Shown here piece by piece: positions 29,150 through 36,753 of a stretch of 64,000 nucleotides of DNA. The position numbers and the translations under genes are program-made. The DNA is from Halopseudomonas xiamenensis (GTDB lineage Bacteria; Pseudomonadota; Gammaproteobacteria; Pseudomonadales; Pseudomonadaceae). The notes under the pieces are model-generated. The model had not been told where the DNA came from and did not search any database. It saw only the letters and a program-made list of their open reading frames with translations. The stretch spans positions 107,040 to 171,039 of the forward strand of contig NZ_JACLGO010000008.1 of NCBI RefSeq assembly GCF_014219065.1, read 5' to 3'. Positions within the stretch are counted from its first letter, which is position 1. Each line of letters opens with the position of its first letter.

Positions 29150-29542
29150 ATGAACTCGAAAGCGGTGCTTGATATCCTGCTGCAGGCTATACCCAGCCTG
29201 TCCGCGGTGTACCTGTTTGGCAGTCAGGCTAGTGGTCATGCCGGGCCGGATAGCGACGTCGATCTGGCTATTCTTGCGGATGCGCCACCCGATGCACTGG
29301 CGTTGTGGTCGCTGTCGGGCAGGCTTGCCCAAGTACTGAACCGCCATGTCGATCTGCTGGATCTGCGGGCTGCCTCCACTGTGATGCAGTACCGCATCAT
29401 CACCACGGGCGAGCGATTGTGGGTTCGAGACAGCGGGCCGTTGCTGTATGAAAGTTTCGTTCTTGGCGAAAAAACCAGACTGGACGAGGCACGCTCGGCC
29501 CTGCTGGAGGATATTCGAAAAACGGGGACTATCTATGGTTGA
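29150..29542 (+). CDS. mntA: MntA antitoxin, minimal nucleotidyltransferase
   Basis: A 130-residue minimal nucleotidyltransferase of the MNT class, the antitoxin in HepT/MntA modules. The active-site signature GSx10DxD is intact: Gly24-Ser25 and Asp36/Asp38 in FGSQASGHAGPDSDVDLAIL. In the studied Shewanella pair, MntA silences HepT by adding AMP groups to its conserved Tyr. The 3' end overlaps hepT by 8 bases. There is no strong SD. Confidence 0.9.
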   Translation: MNSKAVLDILLQAIPSLSAVYLFGSQASGHAGPDSDVDLAILADAPPDALALWSLSGRLAQVLNRHVDLLDLRAASTVMQYRIITTGERLWVRDSGPLLYESFVLGEKTRLDEARSALLEDIRKTGTIYG

Positions 29543-29966
29543 TGATGTACTGATCAACAAGGCCGCCACCATTGAACGCTGCGTCAAGCGCGCTCATGAA
29601 GAGTACGCCAAGGAGCCTGACAGCTTTGCTGATGACCATACCCGCCAGGATGCTGCGATTCTGAATATTCAGCGCGCTTGCGAGGCCGCGCTGGATATGG
29701 GGCAGCATCTGATTCGTCGTGAGCGGCTAGGTGTGCCGCAGAGCGCTCGGGATGTATTTGCCCTGCTGGGTAGTGCGGATTGGATTGCTGCCGATCAGGT
29801 CAAGCCTTTGCAGAACATGGTTGGTTTTCGCAATATTGCCGTGCACGATTATCAGGCCCTGCAATTGCCGATAGTCGTGGCGATCATCACCCGGCATCTG
29901 AGTGATTTCACCGATTACAGCAAGCGGCTTCTGCTGCAGGATGCCAGTCGCGCCGGGCGTGATTGA
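29535..29966 (+). CDS. hepT: HepT toxin, HEPN ribonuclease
   Basis: A 143-residue all-helical HEPN-domain RNase, the toxin of the pair. The catalytic RX4HXY motif is Arg99, His104 and Tyr106 (RNIAVHDY), fully intact, so the toxin should be active. The start at 29535 (MVDDVLINKAATIERC) overlaps mntA; the antitoxin-first order and overlap match known HepT/MntA operons. It lies about 0.7 kb from tRNA-Ser. Confidence 0.92.
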   Translation: MVDDVLINKAATIERCVKRAHEEYAKEPDSFADDHTRQDAAILNIQRACEAALDMGQHLIRRERLGVPQSARDVFALLGSADWIAADQVKPLQNMVGFRNIAVHDYQALQLPIVVAIITRHLSDFTDYSKRLLLQDASRAGRD

Positions 29967-30035
29967 GCTACGCTGCTGATTCATCCCACACAATCTTGCC
30001 GTTGCCGGCCCATCCTGAAGAGCAGGACGTACATC

Positions 30036-32552
30036 ATGCCGAGATCGAAGCTGCCCGGGTTCATTGCGCTGTCATTGGTTCTGCTGTTTCTGCCGGCTGC
30101 GCTGGTATCCGCGCAGCCGGGCGAGCGGACCGAAGTGAACCCGGAGCAGGCGCGGCAAGTGCTCGACACCCTCCAGGATGATGAGCGGCGAGAGGAGGTG
30201 CTCCGCACGCTGGAGGCCATCGCCAGTGAGGTGCCGGCTGATGACGAAGCCCCCGTCGTGGAGGATGACTCGCCGCTGAGCACCATAGTGCCGCTGGAAG
30301 CCGGTGGCCTGGTTGCCCGCACTCTGGATCAGGTCGGCGACTGGGCCGATGGGCTGCGCGCACAGCTGGTGCGGATTGCCCAGGCGCTGGGAGAGCTGCC
30401 CAGCTGGTTCCAGGCTGCCTTCTTCAACGAGGGCGGCCGCATGCTGTTGCTGCAGACGCTGGTTGACCTGGCCATCGTATTCGGTGCCGGCCTGTGCCTG
30501 GAATGGCTGCTGCGCCGCCTGTTGCGCAGATCCGTCAGCAGTCTGATGAGCAGCGCCAATCAGGCGGAGTCGCGCCGACCGGCCCCGGTCGCTGTATCGG
30601 CCTCCCTCCCGCAAGCCACCGACCCTGCGGCGCAGGCCGCGCTGCGCCCGCTGGATGACAGCGTTGCACTGGTCCAGACCCAGCGTGATGGTATTGAATA
30701 CGTGGAAGAGGTGCAGGTTGGCATCAACGATTCCGGCGTTGATGCAGCACCGGAGCCTGCCGAGTGGCTCGATCCCGCTGCGGTACGTACGGAGCCGCCA
30801 GCCGCGGTATCGACTGCCGCAGCATCGGCTGCCGCAGCACCTGTCGAATCCGAGCTGAAGGCATTGCGTCGGCTGCCCTTCGCCCTGGCCAGTTTCGTAC
30901 TGGATTTGCTGCCATTGGGGCTGTTCTTCGGCATTGCGGCGCTGGTATTGCAGCTGCTACCAGGGCTGGATGCGCGGACCCACCTGGTGACCCGCGAATT
31001 CATCTATGCCTATGTGATCACCCGCGTGGTCATGGCCGTGGTGCGCCTGTTGCTGTCACCGGCCGATGCCAGTCTGCGTATCGTCCAGATCGGTGACCTT
31101 GCCGCCGAACAGATACACCGCTGGACGCGCCGGTTGGTCGTCCTTGCCACCTTCGGTGTGGCGATCGGCAATGCCCTCGGCATTCTCGGTACCGATCCTG
31201 CTGCCCAGTTGGTGATCGTCAAGACCACCTCCCTGCTGGTGCACCTGAACCTGATATTCCTGGTATTCCGGTTCCGTCAGCCGGTGGCGGTGTGGATTGC
31301 CGGTCCGTCTGACCGTCACGGTGCGCTGCAGGCGCTGCGGCACTGGCTGGCCGGTGTCTGGCCACTGCTGATGGCGGTGCTGATCATGGGCGTCTGGGTG
31401 GTCTGGGCGCTGCGCATCGAGGATGGCTTCACCAGACTGCTCGAGTTCATCGGCATTTCCGCAGCCATCATCGTGCTGGGGCGCCTGGCTGCCGTGCTGG
31501 CGCTCGGTGCCTTGGGTCGCCTGGCGGGTATTACCGAGGACAGCCAGGCTGAGCGCAATCCCGCCAACCGCAGCAGCCTGGGCAGCCAACTGGTCGAACA
31601 GTATTACCCTTTGCTGCGCTGGTTGGTCTCGCTGGTGATTACCGTAGCGACTCTGGTCGCGCTGCTGGAGGCGTGGGGGCTGGATGCCCTGCACTGGTTC
31701 GCCCCTGGCACCATTGGCAGTAGCCTGGCCTCCGCATTCGTCACCATAGTCGTCGCCGTGGCGATCGCGCTGGTGGTCTGGCAAGTGGCCAACTCCTCCA
31801 TCGAGCGGCGCATTACCCGCTGGCGCGAGCAGGGCGACATGTTGCGTGCCGCACGGCTCAATACGTTGCTGCCCATGCTCCGTGCCGGCCTGTTCCTGGT
31901 GATTGCACTGATTGTCGGCCTGACCGCGCTGAACCAGATCGGTGTCAACACCACACCATTGATCGCTGGTGCCAGCATCATCGGTGTCGCTGTCGGCTTT
32001 GGCTCGCAGAAGCTGGTGCAGGACTTCATCACCGGGATCTTCCTGCTGATGGAAAACACCATGCAGGTCGGCGACTCGGTGACGGTGGCAGGGGTGTCCG
32101 GCACTGTGGAGAACCTGTCGATCCGCACCGTGCGCCTGCGCGCCGGTGATGGTTCTCTGCATATCGTGCCGTTCAGTTCGGTCACCACGGTCAACAATGC
32201 CCACCGCGGCATCGGCAACGCGGCCATACGCATCAGCGTCAACTACGACACCGACATCGACCTGGCCATCAGCGAACTCAAGGCCATCGGCGCAGAGCTG
32301 CGCAAGGACCCGGCGTTCGCCTCGCGGATATTGGCGGATATGGAAATCTGGGGCGTCGATGCGGTGGATGGCTCCATGGTCACCCTGGCTGGCCAGATGC
32401 GCTGCACCGACAAGGCCCGTTCCGGAGTCCAGCGGGAAATCAACCGGCGGGTGCTGGAGCGCTTCCGGCAGTTGGGTATCGGCATTGCCGATCCGCGGGA
32501 GCGGCCGTTGATGACAACTTCGGCGGCCAGTCCATTGGCGGACGATGCTTGA
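30036..32552 (+). CDS. Large MscS-family mechanosensitive channel
   Basis: An 838-residue channel of the MscS superfamily, with a signal peptide (about 1-26). A periplasmic or linker region includes an Ala/Pro-rich, low-complexity stretch (about 180-275). Many TM segments follow (roughly 285 to 660), then the conserved pore helix and beta domain: AGASIIGVAVGFGSQKLVQ and GDSVTVAGVSGTVENLSIRTVRLR. The C-terminal alpha/beta domain ends near 810. It resembles multi-TM YnaI/YbdG-type proteins more than minimal 286-residue MscS. It is probably monocistronic. Confidence 0.85.
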   Translation: MPRSKLPGFIALSLVLLFLPAALVSAQPGERTEVNPEQARQVLDTLQDDERREEVLRTLEAIASEVPADDEAPVVEDDSPLSTIVPLEAGGLVARTLDQVGDWADGLRAQLVRIAQALGELPSWFQAAFFNEGGRMLLLQTLVDLAIVFGAGLCLEWLLRRLLRRSVSSLMSSANQAESRRPAPVAVSASLPQATDPAAQAALRPLDDSVALVQTQRDGIEYVEEVQVGINDSGVDAAPEPAEWLDPAAVRTEPPAAVSTAAASAAAAPVESELKALRRLPFALASFVLDLLPLGLFFGIAALVLQLLPGLDARTHLVTREFIYAYVITRVVMAVVRLLLSPADASLRIVQIGDLAAEQIHRWTRRLVVLATFGVAIGNALGILGTDPAAQLVIVKTTSLLVHLNLIFLVFRFRQPVAVWIAGPSDRHGALQALRHWLAGVWPLLMAVLIMGVWVVWALRIEDGFTRLLEFIGISAAIIVLGRLAAVLALGALGRLAGITEDSQAERNPANRSSLGSQLVEQYYPLLRWLVSLVITVATLVALLEAWGLDALHWFAPGTIGSSLASAFVTIVVAVAIALVVWQVANSSIERRITRWREQGDMLRAARLNTLLPMLRAGLFLVIALIVGLTALNQIGVNTTPLIAGASIIGVAVGFGSQKLVQDFITGIFLLMENTMQVGDSVTVAGVSGTVENLSIRTVRLRAGDGSLHIVPFSSVTTVNNAHRGIGNAAIRISVNYDTDIDLAISELKAIGAELRKDPAFASRILADMEIWGVDAVDGSMVTLAGQMRCTDKARSGVQREINRRVLERFRQLGIGIADPRERPLMTTSAASPLADDA

Positions 32553-32646
32553 ATGCCCCGTGTGCTTGTAGCTGATCAGCAGGCAGCCAGTGGCACCTGC
32601 TGCACTGCTGGTTGTTACCCTTGCGGCCGGACAACACCGCACCCAT

Positions 32647-32671
32647 TGTAGGAGCCGCGCCTCGCGGCGAT
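32647..32671. repeat. Pseudomonas-type REP singlet
   Basis: TGTAGGAGC followed by a GCCGCGCCTCGCGGC hairpin and GAT is the form of REP repeats common in pseudomonads. It lies in the 394-base gap between the MscS gene and nirB, upstream of the regulatory sites. I see no gene in this gap. Confidence 0.6.
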
Positions 32672-32803
32672 TGGGACGTGCCGGCTATCCATGACAAACA
32701 AGAATTTTCCCCACCTGCCCGGCAGACGCACCAAAACGGGTTCCCCGGATCGCTGGGTTGCCCCGCCGTGGTTCAATCATGCGCTCCTCCCATGCTGGCA
32801 CAG

Positions 32804-32820
32804 TGCACTCTTATGGTGAT
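32804..32820. promoter_or_regulatory. NtrC-like enhancer site upstream of nirB
   Basis: TGCACT-N5-GGTGAT matches the NtrC consensus TGCACY-N5-GGTGCA at 10 or 11 of 12 fixed positions, 67 bases upstream of the -24 element. A weaker second match (CGCACC-N5-GGGTTC, 32727-32743) lies 60 bases further up. This enhancer-plus-promoter layout is usual for NtrC/sigma-54 genes. Confidence 0.55.
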
Positions 32821-32887
32821 GGCGGGTACCGCTACAGCCCTTGAATATGGGCGTTTGCGCTGTCTGGCGCAATGCTGATCGGCTAGC

Positions 32888-32903
32888 TGGCACGCGGCTT
32901 GCT
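32888..32903 (+). promoter_or_regulatory. Sigma-54 promoter of nirBDC
   Basis: TGGCACG-N4-TTGCT matches the -24/-12 consensus at every fixed position with correct GG to GC spacing. It is 43 bases upstream of the nirB ATG, so the leader would be about 30 bases, too short for an antiterminator leader. Confidence 0.8.
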
Positions 32904-32946
32904 CTGCTCCTGATATTGGTCAGTTGGACTGTTGAAGGGGAAGGGT

Positions 32947-35505
32947 ATGAGCGGTAACGTCGCATCGATCCGCAGCGCAACACTGGTGGTGATCGGCAAT
33001 GGCATGGTCGGCCATCACTGTGTCGAGCAACTGGTTGAACTGGGCGCGCTGTCTCGCTATGAAATCCATGTATTCGGTGAGGAACGCCAGCGGGCTTATG
33101 ACCGCGTGCATCTGTCCGAGTACTTTGCCGGGCGCGATGCCGAGTCGCTGGCGCTGGGGGTAGCGGAACTGTATCAGCAGCCGGGTCTGCATCTGCACTT
33201 GGATACACCGGTGCTGGAGATCGACCGGCAACGCAAGGAAGTGGTCACCCGTGATGGGCGCACCCGCTACGATCAGTTGATTCTGGCTACTGGCTCCTTT
33301 CCCTTCGTGCCGCCGATAACCGGCGCTGAAGGTACGTCACGCTTGGTCTACCGCACTCTCGAAGACCTGGATGCCATTCGCCAGGCTGCCGAGGGCGCGC
33401 GCTGCGGCGTGGTGGTCGGTGGCGGGTTGCTCGGGCTGGAGGCGGCCAATGCGCTCAAGTCCTTGGGCCTGCAGGCACATGTGGTGGAGTTCGCACCACG
33501 CCTGATGCCGGTGCAACTGGACGAGCAGGGCGGTGCCGCACTGCGTGCACAGATCGAGGCCTTGGGCGTGGGCGTGCACCTGTCCCGTGCCACTACGGCG
33601 ATTACGCCAGGTGAGTCCTGCCGCTGGCGCATGCAGTTTGCCGATGGCGAGCATCTTGAGACCGACCTGGTGGTGTTTTCTGCCGGGATTCGTCCGCAGG
33701 ACGCACTGGCGCGCCAGGCCGGCCTGCACATTGCCGAGCGCGGCGGCGTGGTGGTGGATGAGTACTGCCGTAGCAACGATGCGGATATCTACGCGATCGG
33801 CGAGTGCGCCAGCTGGAATGGCAGCGTGTTCGGCCTGGTCGCACCGGGTTATCGCATGGCGCGCAGTGTTGCCGCGCAGCTGACCGATCAACCCTGCGAG
33901 CCTTTTACCGGCGCCGATATGTCCACCAAGCTCAAGCTGCTGGGAGTGGATGTCGGTTCCATCGGTGATGCCCATGGTGTCACGCCGGGTTCTCGCAGCT
34001 ACCGGTTCATCGACGAGCTGAGCGGCAGCTACCGGCGCCTGGTGGTTTCGGCGGACGGCAAGCAGGTGCTCGGTGCGGTACTGGTTGGCGACAACAGCTA
34101 TTACGACACCCTGTTGCAGTATGCGCTGAACGGTATCCGTTTGCCGAAGGACCCATCGAGTCTGATTCTGCCGCAATCCGAAGGTGTCGTGGCGCTGGGT
34201 GCCGAGGCGTTGCCGGATGCGGCGATCATCTGCTCCTGCCACAACGTCAGCAAGGGAGCGGTGTGTTGCCAGGTGGCGGACGGGGTGACCGAGCTGGGGG
34301 CGTTGAAGGCTATCACCCGGGCCGGCACCGGCTGTGGCGGTTGCAGTGCGCTGCTCAAGCAGGTGTTCGAGCATGAATTGAGTGCCCGCGGCATCGCGGT
34401 GGACAAGAGCCTGTGCGAGCACTTCGCCCATACCCGCCAGGAGCTGTACGGCATCGTCCGGGTCGAGGGTATCACCCGCTTCGAGGAGCTGCTGGAGCGG
34501 CATGGCCGGGGCAGCATCGGCTGTGATATCTGCAAGCCGGCGGTGGGCTCGATCCTGGCCTCCTGCTGGAACGAGCCGGTCATGGACCCGGCGCTGGTGC
34601 CGCTGCAGGACACCAACGACACCTTCATGGCCAACATGCAGAAGAACGGCACCTATTCGGTGGTGCCGCGCATCGCCGGCGGCGAGATTACCCCTGACAA
34701 GCTGATCGTGCTGGGTGAGGTGGCGCGCAAGTATGACCTGTACACCAAGATCACCGGTGGCCAGCGCATCGACCTGTTCGGTGCCCAGCTGCACGAGCTG
34801 CCGGCTATCTGGGGCGAGCTGATCGCCGCCGGCTTTGAGACCGGCCACGCCTATGGCAAATCCCTGCGCACGGTGAAGTCCTGTGTCGGCAGTACCTGGT
34901 GCCGCTACGGCGTGCAGGACAGCGTGGGCATGGCCCTGCACCTGGAGCATCGCTACAAGGGGCTGCGTGCGCCGCACAAGATCAAGTTCGGTGTTTCCGG
35001 TTGCACCCGCGAATGCGCCGAGGCGCAGAGCAAGGATATCGGCGTGATCGCCACCGACAGCGGCTGGAACCTCTATGTGGCCGGCAATGGCGGGATGCGT
35101 CCGCGACATGCGGAGCTGTTCGCCACCGACCTGGATGACCAGACCCTGGTGCGCTACATCGACCGCTTCCTGATGTTCTACGTGCGCACCGCCGACCGTC
35201 TGCAACGCACCTCGGTGTGGCGTGAAAGCCTCGATGGCGGCCTGGACTATCTCAAGCAGGTGATCATCGACGACAGCCTCGGGCTGGCTGCCGAACTGGA
35301 AGCGCAGATGCAGCTGGTGATCGATCGCTATGAATGCGAGTGGGCCAATGCCCTGCAGGACCCGGAAAAACTCAAGCGCTTTCGCACCTTCGTCAATGCC
35401 GCGGGTGCCGATCCCGATATCCGTTTCGTTACCGAGCGCGGCCAGCGCCGCCCGGCGACCCCGAGCGAACTGACACTGATTCCCGCAACCGAGGAGGTAC
35501 TCTGA
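32947..35505 (+). CDS. nirB: Assimilatory nitrite reductase, large subunit
   Basis: An 852-residue NAD(P)H-dependent siroheme nitrite reductase reducing nitrite to ammonium in the cytoplasm. Domains: FAD/NAD-binding pyridine nucleotide reductase (about 1-320; GNGMVG near 17-22), a BFD-type [2Fe-2S] domain starting near Cys429 (CSCHNV...CGGC), then ferredoxin-like and siroheme/[4Fe-4S] halves. Cluster ligands are Cys646, Cys652, Cys686 and Cys690 (CVGSTWC and CTREC). The start has SD GAAGGGG, and a TTG five codons earlier is unlikely. It is first in the operon. Confidence 0.95.
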   Translation: MSGNVASIRSATLVVIGNGMVGHHCVEQLVELGALSRYEIHVFGEERQRAYDRVHLSEYFAGRDAESLALGVAELYQQPGLHLHLDTPVLEIDRQRKEVVTRDGRTRYDQLILATGSFPFVPPITGAEGTSRLVYRTLEDLDAIRQAAEGARCGVVVGGGLLGLEAANALKSLGLQAHVVEFAPRLMPVQLDEQGGAALRAQIEALGVGVHLSRATTAITPGESCRWRMQFADGEHLETDLVVFSAGIRPQDALARQAGLHIAERGGVVVDEYCRSNDADIYAIGECASWNGSVFGLVAPGYRMARSVAAQLTDQPCEPFTGADMSTKLKLLGVDVGSIGDAHGVTPGSRSYRFIDELSGSYRRLVVSADGKQVLGAVLVGDNSYYDTLLQYALNGIRLPKDPSSLILPQSEGVVALGAEALPDAAIICSCHNVSKGAVCCQVADGVTELGALKAITRAGTGCGGCSALLKQVFEHELSARGIAVDKSLCEHFAHTRQELYGIVRVEGITRFEELLERHGRGSIGCDICKPAVGSILASCWNEPVMDPALVPLQDTNDTFMANMQKNGTYSVVPRIAGGEITPDKLIVLGEVARKYDLYTKITGGQRIDLFGAQLHELPAIWGELIAAGFETGHAYGKSLRTVKSCVGSTWCRYGVQDSVGMALHLEHRYKGLRAPHKIKFGVSGCTRECAEAQSKDIGVIATDSGWNLYVAGNGGMRPRHAELFATDLDDQTLVRYIDRFLMFYVRTADRLQRTSVWRESLDGGLDYLKQVIIDDSLGLAAELEAQMQLVIDRYECEWANALQDPEKLKRFRTFVNAAGADPDIRFVTERGQRRPATPSELTLIPATEEVL

Positions 35506-35906
35506 TGAGCCAGGCCAACGCTGTCACCCTTGCATCGAACCCCGCCGCAGCCAGCTGGCATCCGCTGTGCAGTCGCCAGGAGCTGGTGGCCAACTCCGGC
35601 ATCGTCGCCTGGTTTGCCGGCACCCAGATAGCGCTCTTCTACCTGCCGCAGACTCAGGGCGGCGAACAGCTGTACGCAATCCACAACCGCGACCCGCAGT
35701 CAGGTGCCAATGTGATCGGCCGGGGCATTGTCGGGCAGCTGGACGGCGCGCTGGTGGTTGCCTCGCCGCTGTACAAGCAGCACTTCCGACTGGATGACGG
35801 ACAATGCCTGGAGCAGCCGGACCAGTCGCTCACCGTCTGGCCTGCCCGCTTCAAGGATGACCAGGTAGAGATTCTCGCTGTCGGCAACGGCGCCGCCGCC
35901 AACTGA
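35505..35906 (+). CDS. nirD: Nitrite reductase small subunit NirD
   Basis: A 133-residue Rieske-fold small subunit. As in known NirD, the Rieske Cys and His ligands are missing, so it is structural or regulatory rather than redox-active. Family stretches: LVANSGIVAWFAGTQIALFYLP and YAIHNRDPQSGANVIGRGIVG. The ATG overlaps the nirB stop by one base, with SD GAGGAGG upstream, indicating tight coupling. Confidence 0.93.
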   Translation: MSQANAVTLASNPAAASWHPLCSRQELVANSGIVAWFAGTQIALFYLPQTQGGEQLYAIHNRDPQSGANVIGRGIVGQLDGALVVASPLYKQHFRLDDGQCLEQPDQSLTVWPARFKDDQVEILAVGNGAAAN

Positions 35907-35928
35907 TACCCGCAAAAGGAAACAACCC

Positions 35929-36753
35929 ATGTCCTATCTCGTACCGAGCGAATTCGTGTCAAAAATGGTGGATGCTGGCGAGTCCAAGCTGTTCATGTCC
36001 ACCCGCGATACCCTGATCAGGGCCTTCATGGCAGGGGCCATCCTGGCCCTGGCGGCGGTATTCGCCATTACCGTGACCATACAGACCGGCTCTGCCCTGC
36101 TGGGTGCGGTGTTGTTCCCGGTCGGCTTCATCATGCTCTACCTGATGGGTTTCGACCTGCTGACCGGTGTGTTCATGCTGACGCCTCTGGCGCTGCTCGA
36201 CCGGCGGCCGGGCGTGACGCCCGCAGCGATTCTGCGTAACTGGGGCTGGGTGTTCCTCGGCAACTTCGCTGGTGCGCTGACAGTGGCGGTGATGATGGCC
36301 TTCGTCTTTACCTATGGTTTTTCCATCGATGGCGGTGAGGTGGGGGAGAAGATCTCGCATATTGGCGAAAGTCGTACCCTGGGCTATGCCGAATACGGCG
36401 CGGCTGGCTGGGCGACCATCTTCTTGCGCGGCATGCTGTGCAACTGGATGGTGTCGATGGGGGTGGTCGGCGCGATGATCTCCACCACCGTCGGCGGCAA
36501 GGCGATCGCCATGTGGATGCCGATCATGCTGTTCTTCTACATGGGCTTCGAGCATTCGGTGGTGAACATGTTCCTGTTCCCCTTCGGCATGATCATGGGC
36601 GGCGACTTCTCGGTCATGGATTACATGATCTGGAACGAAATCCCCACCGCGCTTGGCAACCTGGTGGGCGGACTGGCCTTCACCGGCCTGACCCTGTACA
36701 CCACGCATATCAAGACCGCACCCAAGCGGGTCCAGCTGCGCCAGACCGTATGA
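35929..36753 (+). CDS. nirC: Formate/nitrite transporter family channel
   Basis: A 274-residue FNT-family pentameric channel, probably nitrite uptake (NirC) given the operon. Six TM helices are visible; the pore loops include GFDLLTGVFMLTPLALL and FLRGMLCNWMVSMGV, and FEHSVVNMFLFPFGMIMG is typical of FNT proteins. The SD is AAAAGGA. In P. aeruginosa I recall an MFS nitrate transporter (nasA) in this operon instead. The 3' end overlaps the kinase gene (ATGA). Confidence 0.92.
   Translation: MSYLVPSEFVSKMVDAGESKLFMSTRDTLIRAFMAGAILALAAVFAITVTIQTGSALLGAVLFPVGFIMLYLMGFDLLTGVFMLTPLALLDRRPGVTPAAILRNWGWVFLGNFAGALTVAVMMAFVFTYGFSIDGGEVGEKISHIGESRTLGYAEYGAAGWATIFLRGMLCNWMVSMGVVGAMISTTVGGKAIAMWMPIMLFFYMGFEHSVVNMFLFPFGMIMGGDFSVMDYMIWNEIPTALGNLVGGLAFTGLTLYTTHIKTAPKRVQLRQTV

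Noticed and set aside
28891..30035. Genomic island or prophage next to tRNA-Ser
   Set aside because: Only the toxin-antitoxin pair suggests transfer. I see no integrase and no repeat of the tRNA 3' end, and composition does not shift visibly.
32932..32946. TTG start for nirB five codons earlier
   Set aside because: The ATG at 32947 has the SD and the conserved N terminus; the extension is the SD region itself.
33337..35205. 622-codon open frame antisense to nirB
   Set aside because: Low-complexity His/Gln/Gly/Ala-rich translation with no motif. nirB on the other strand is fully supported.
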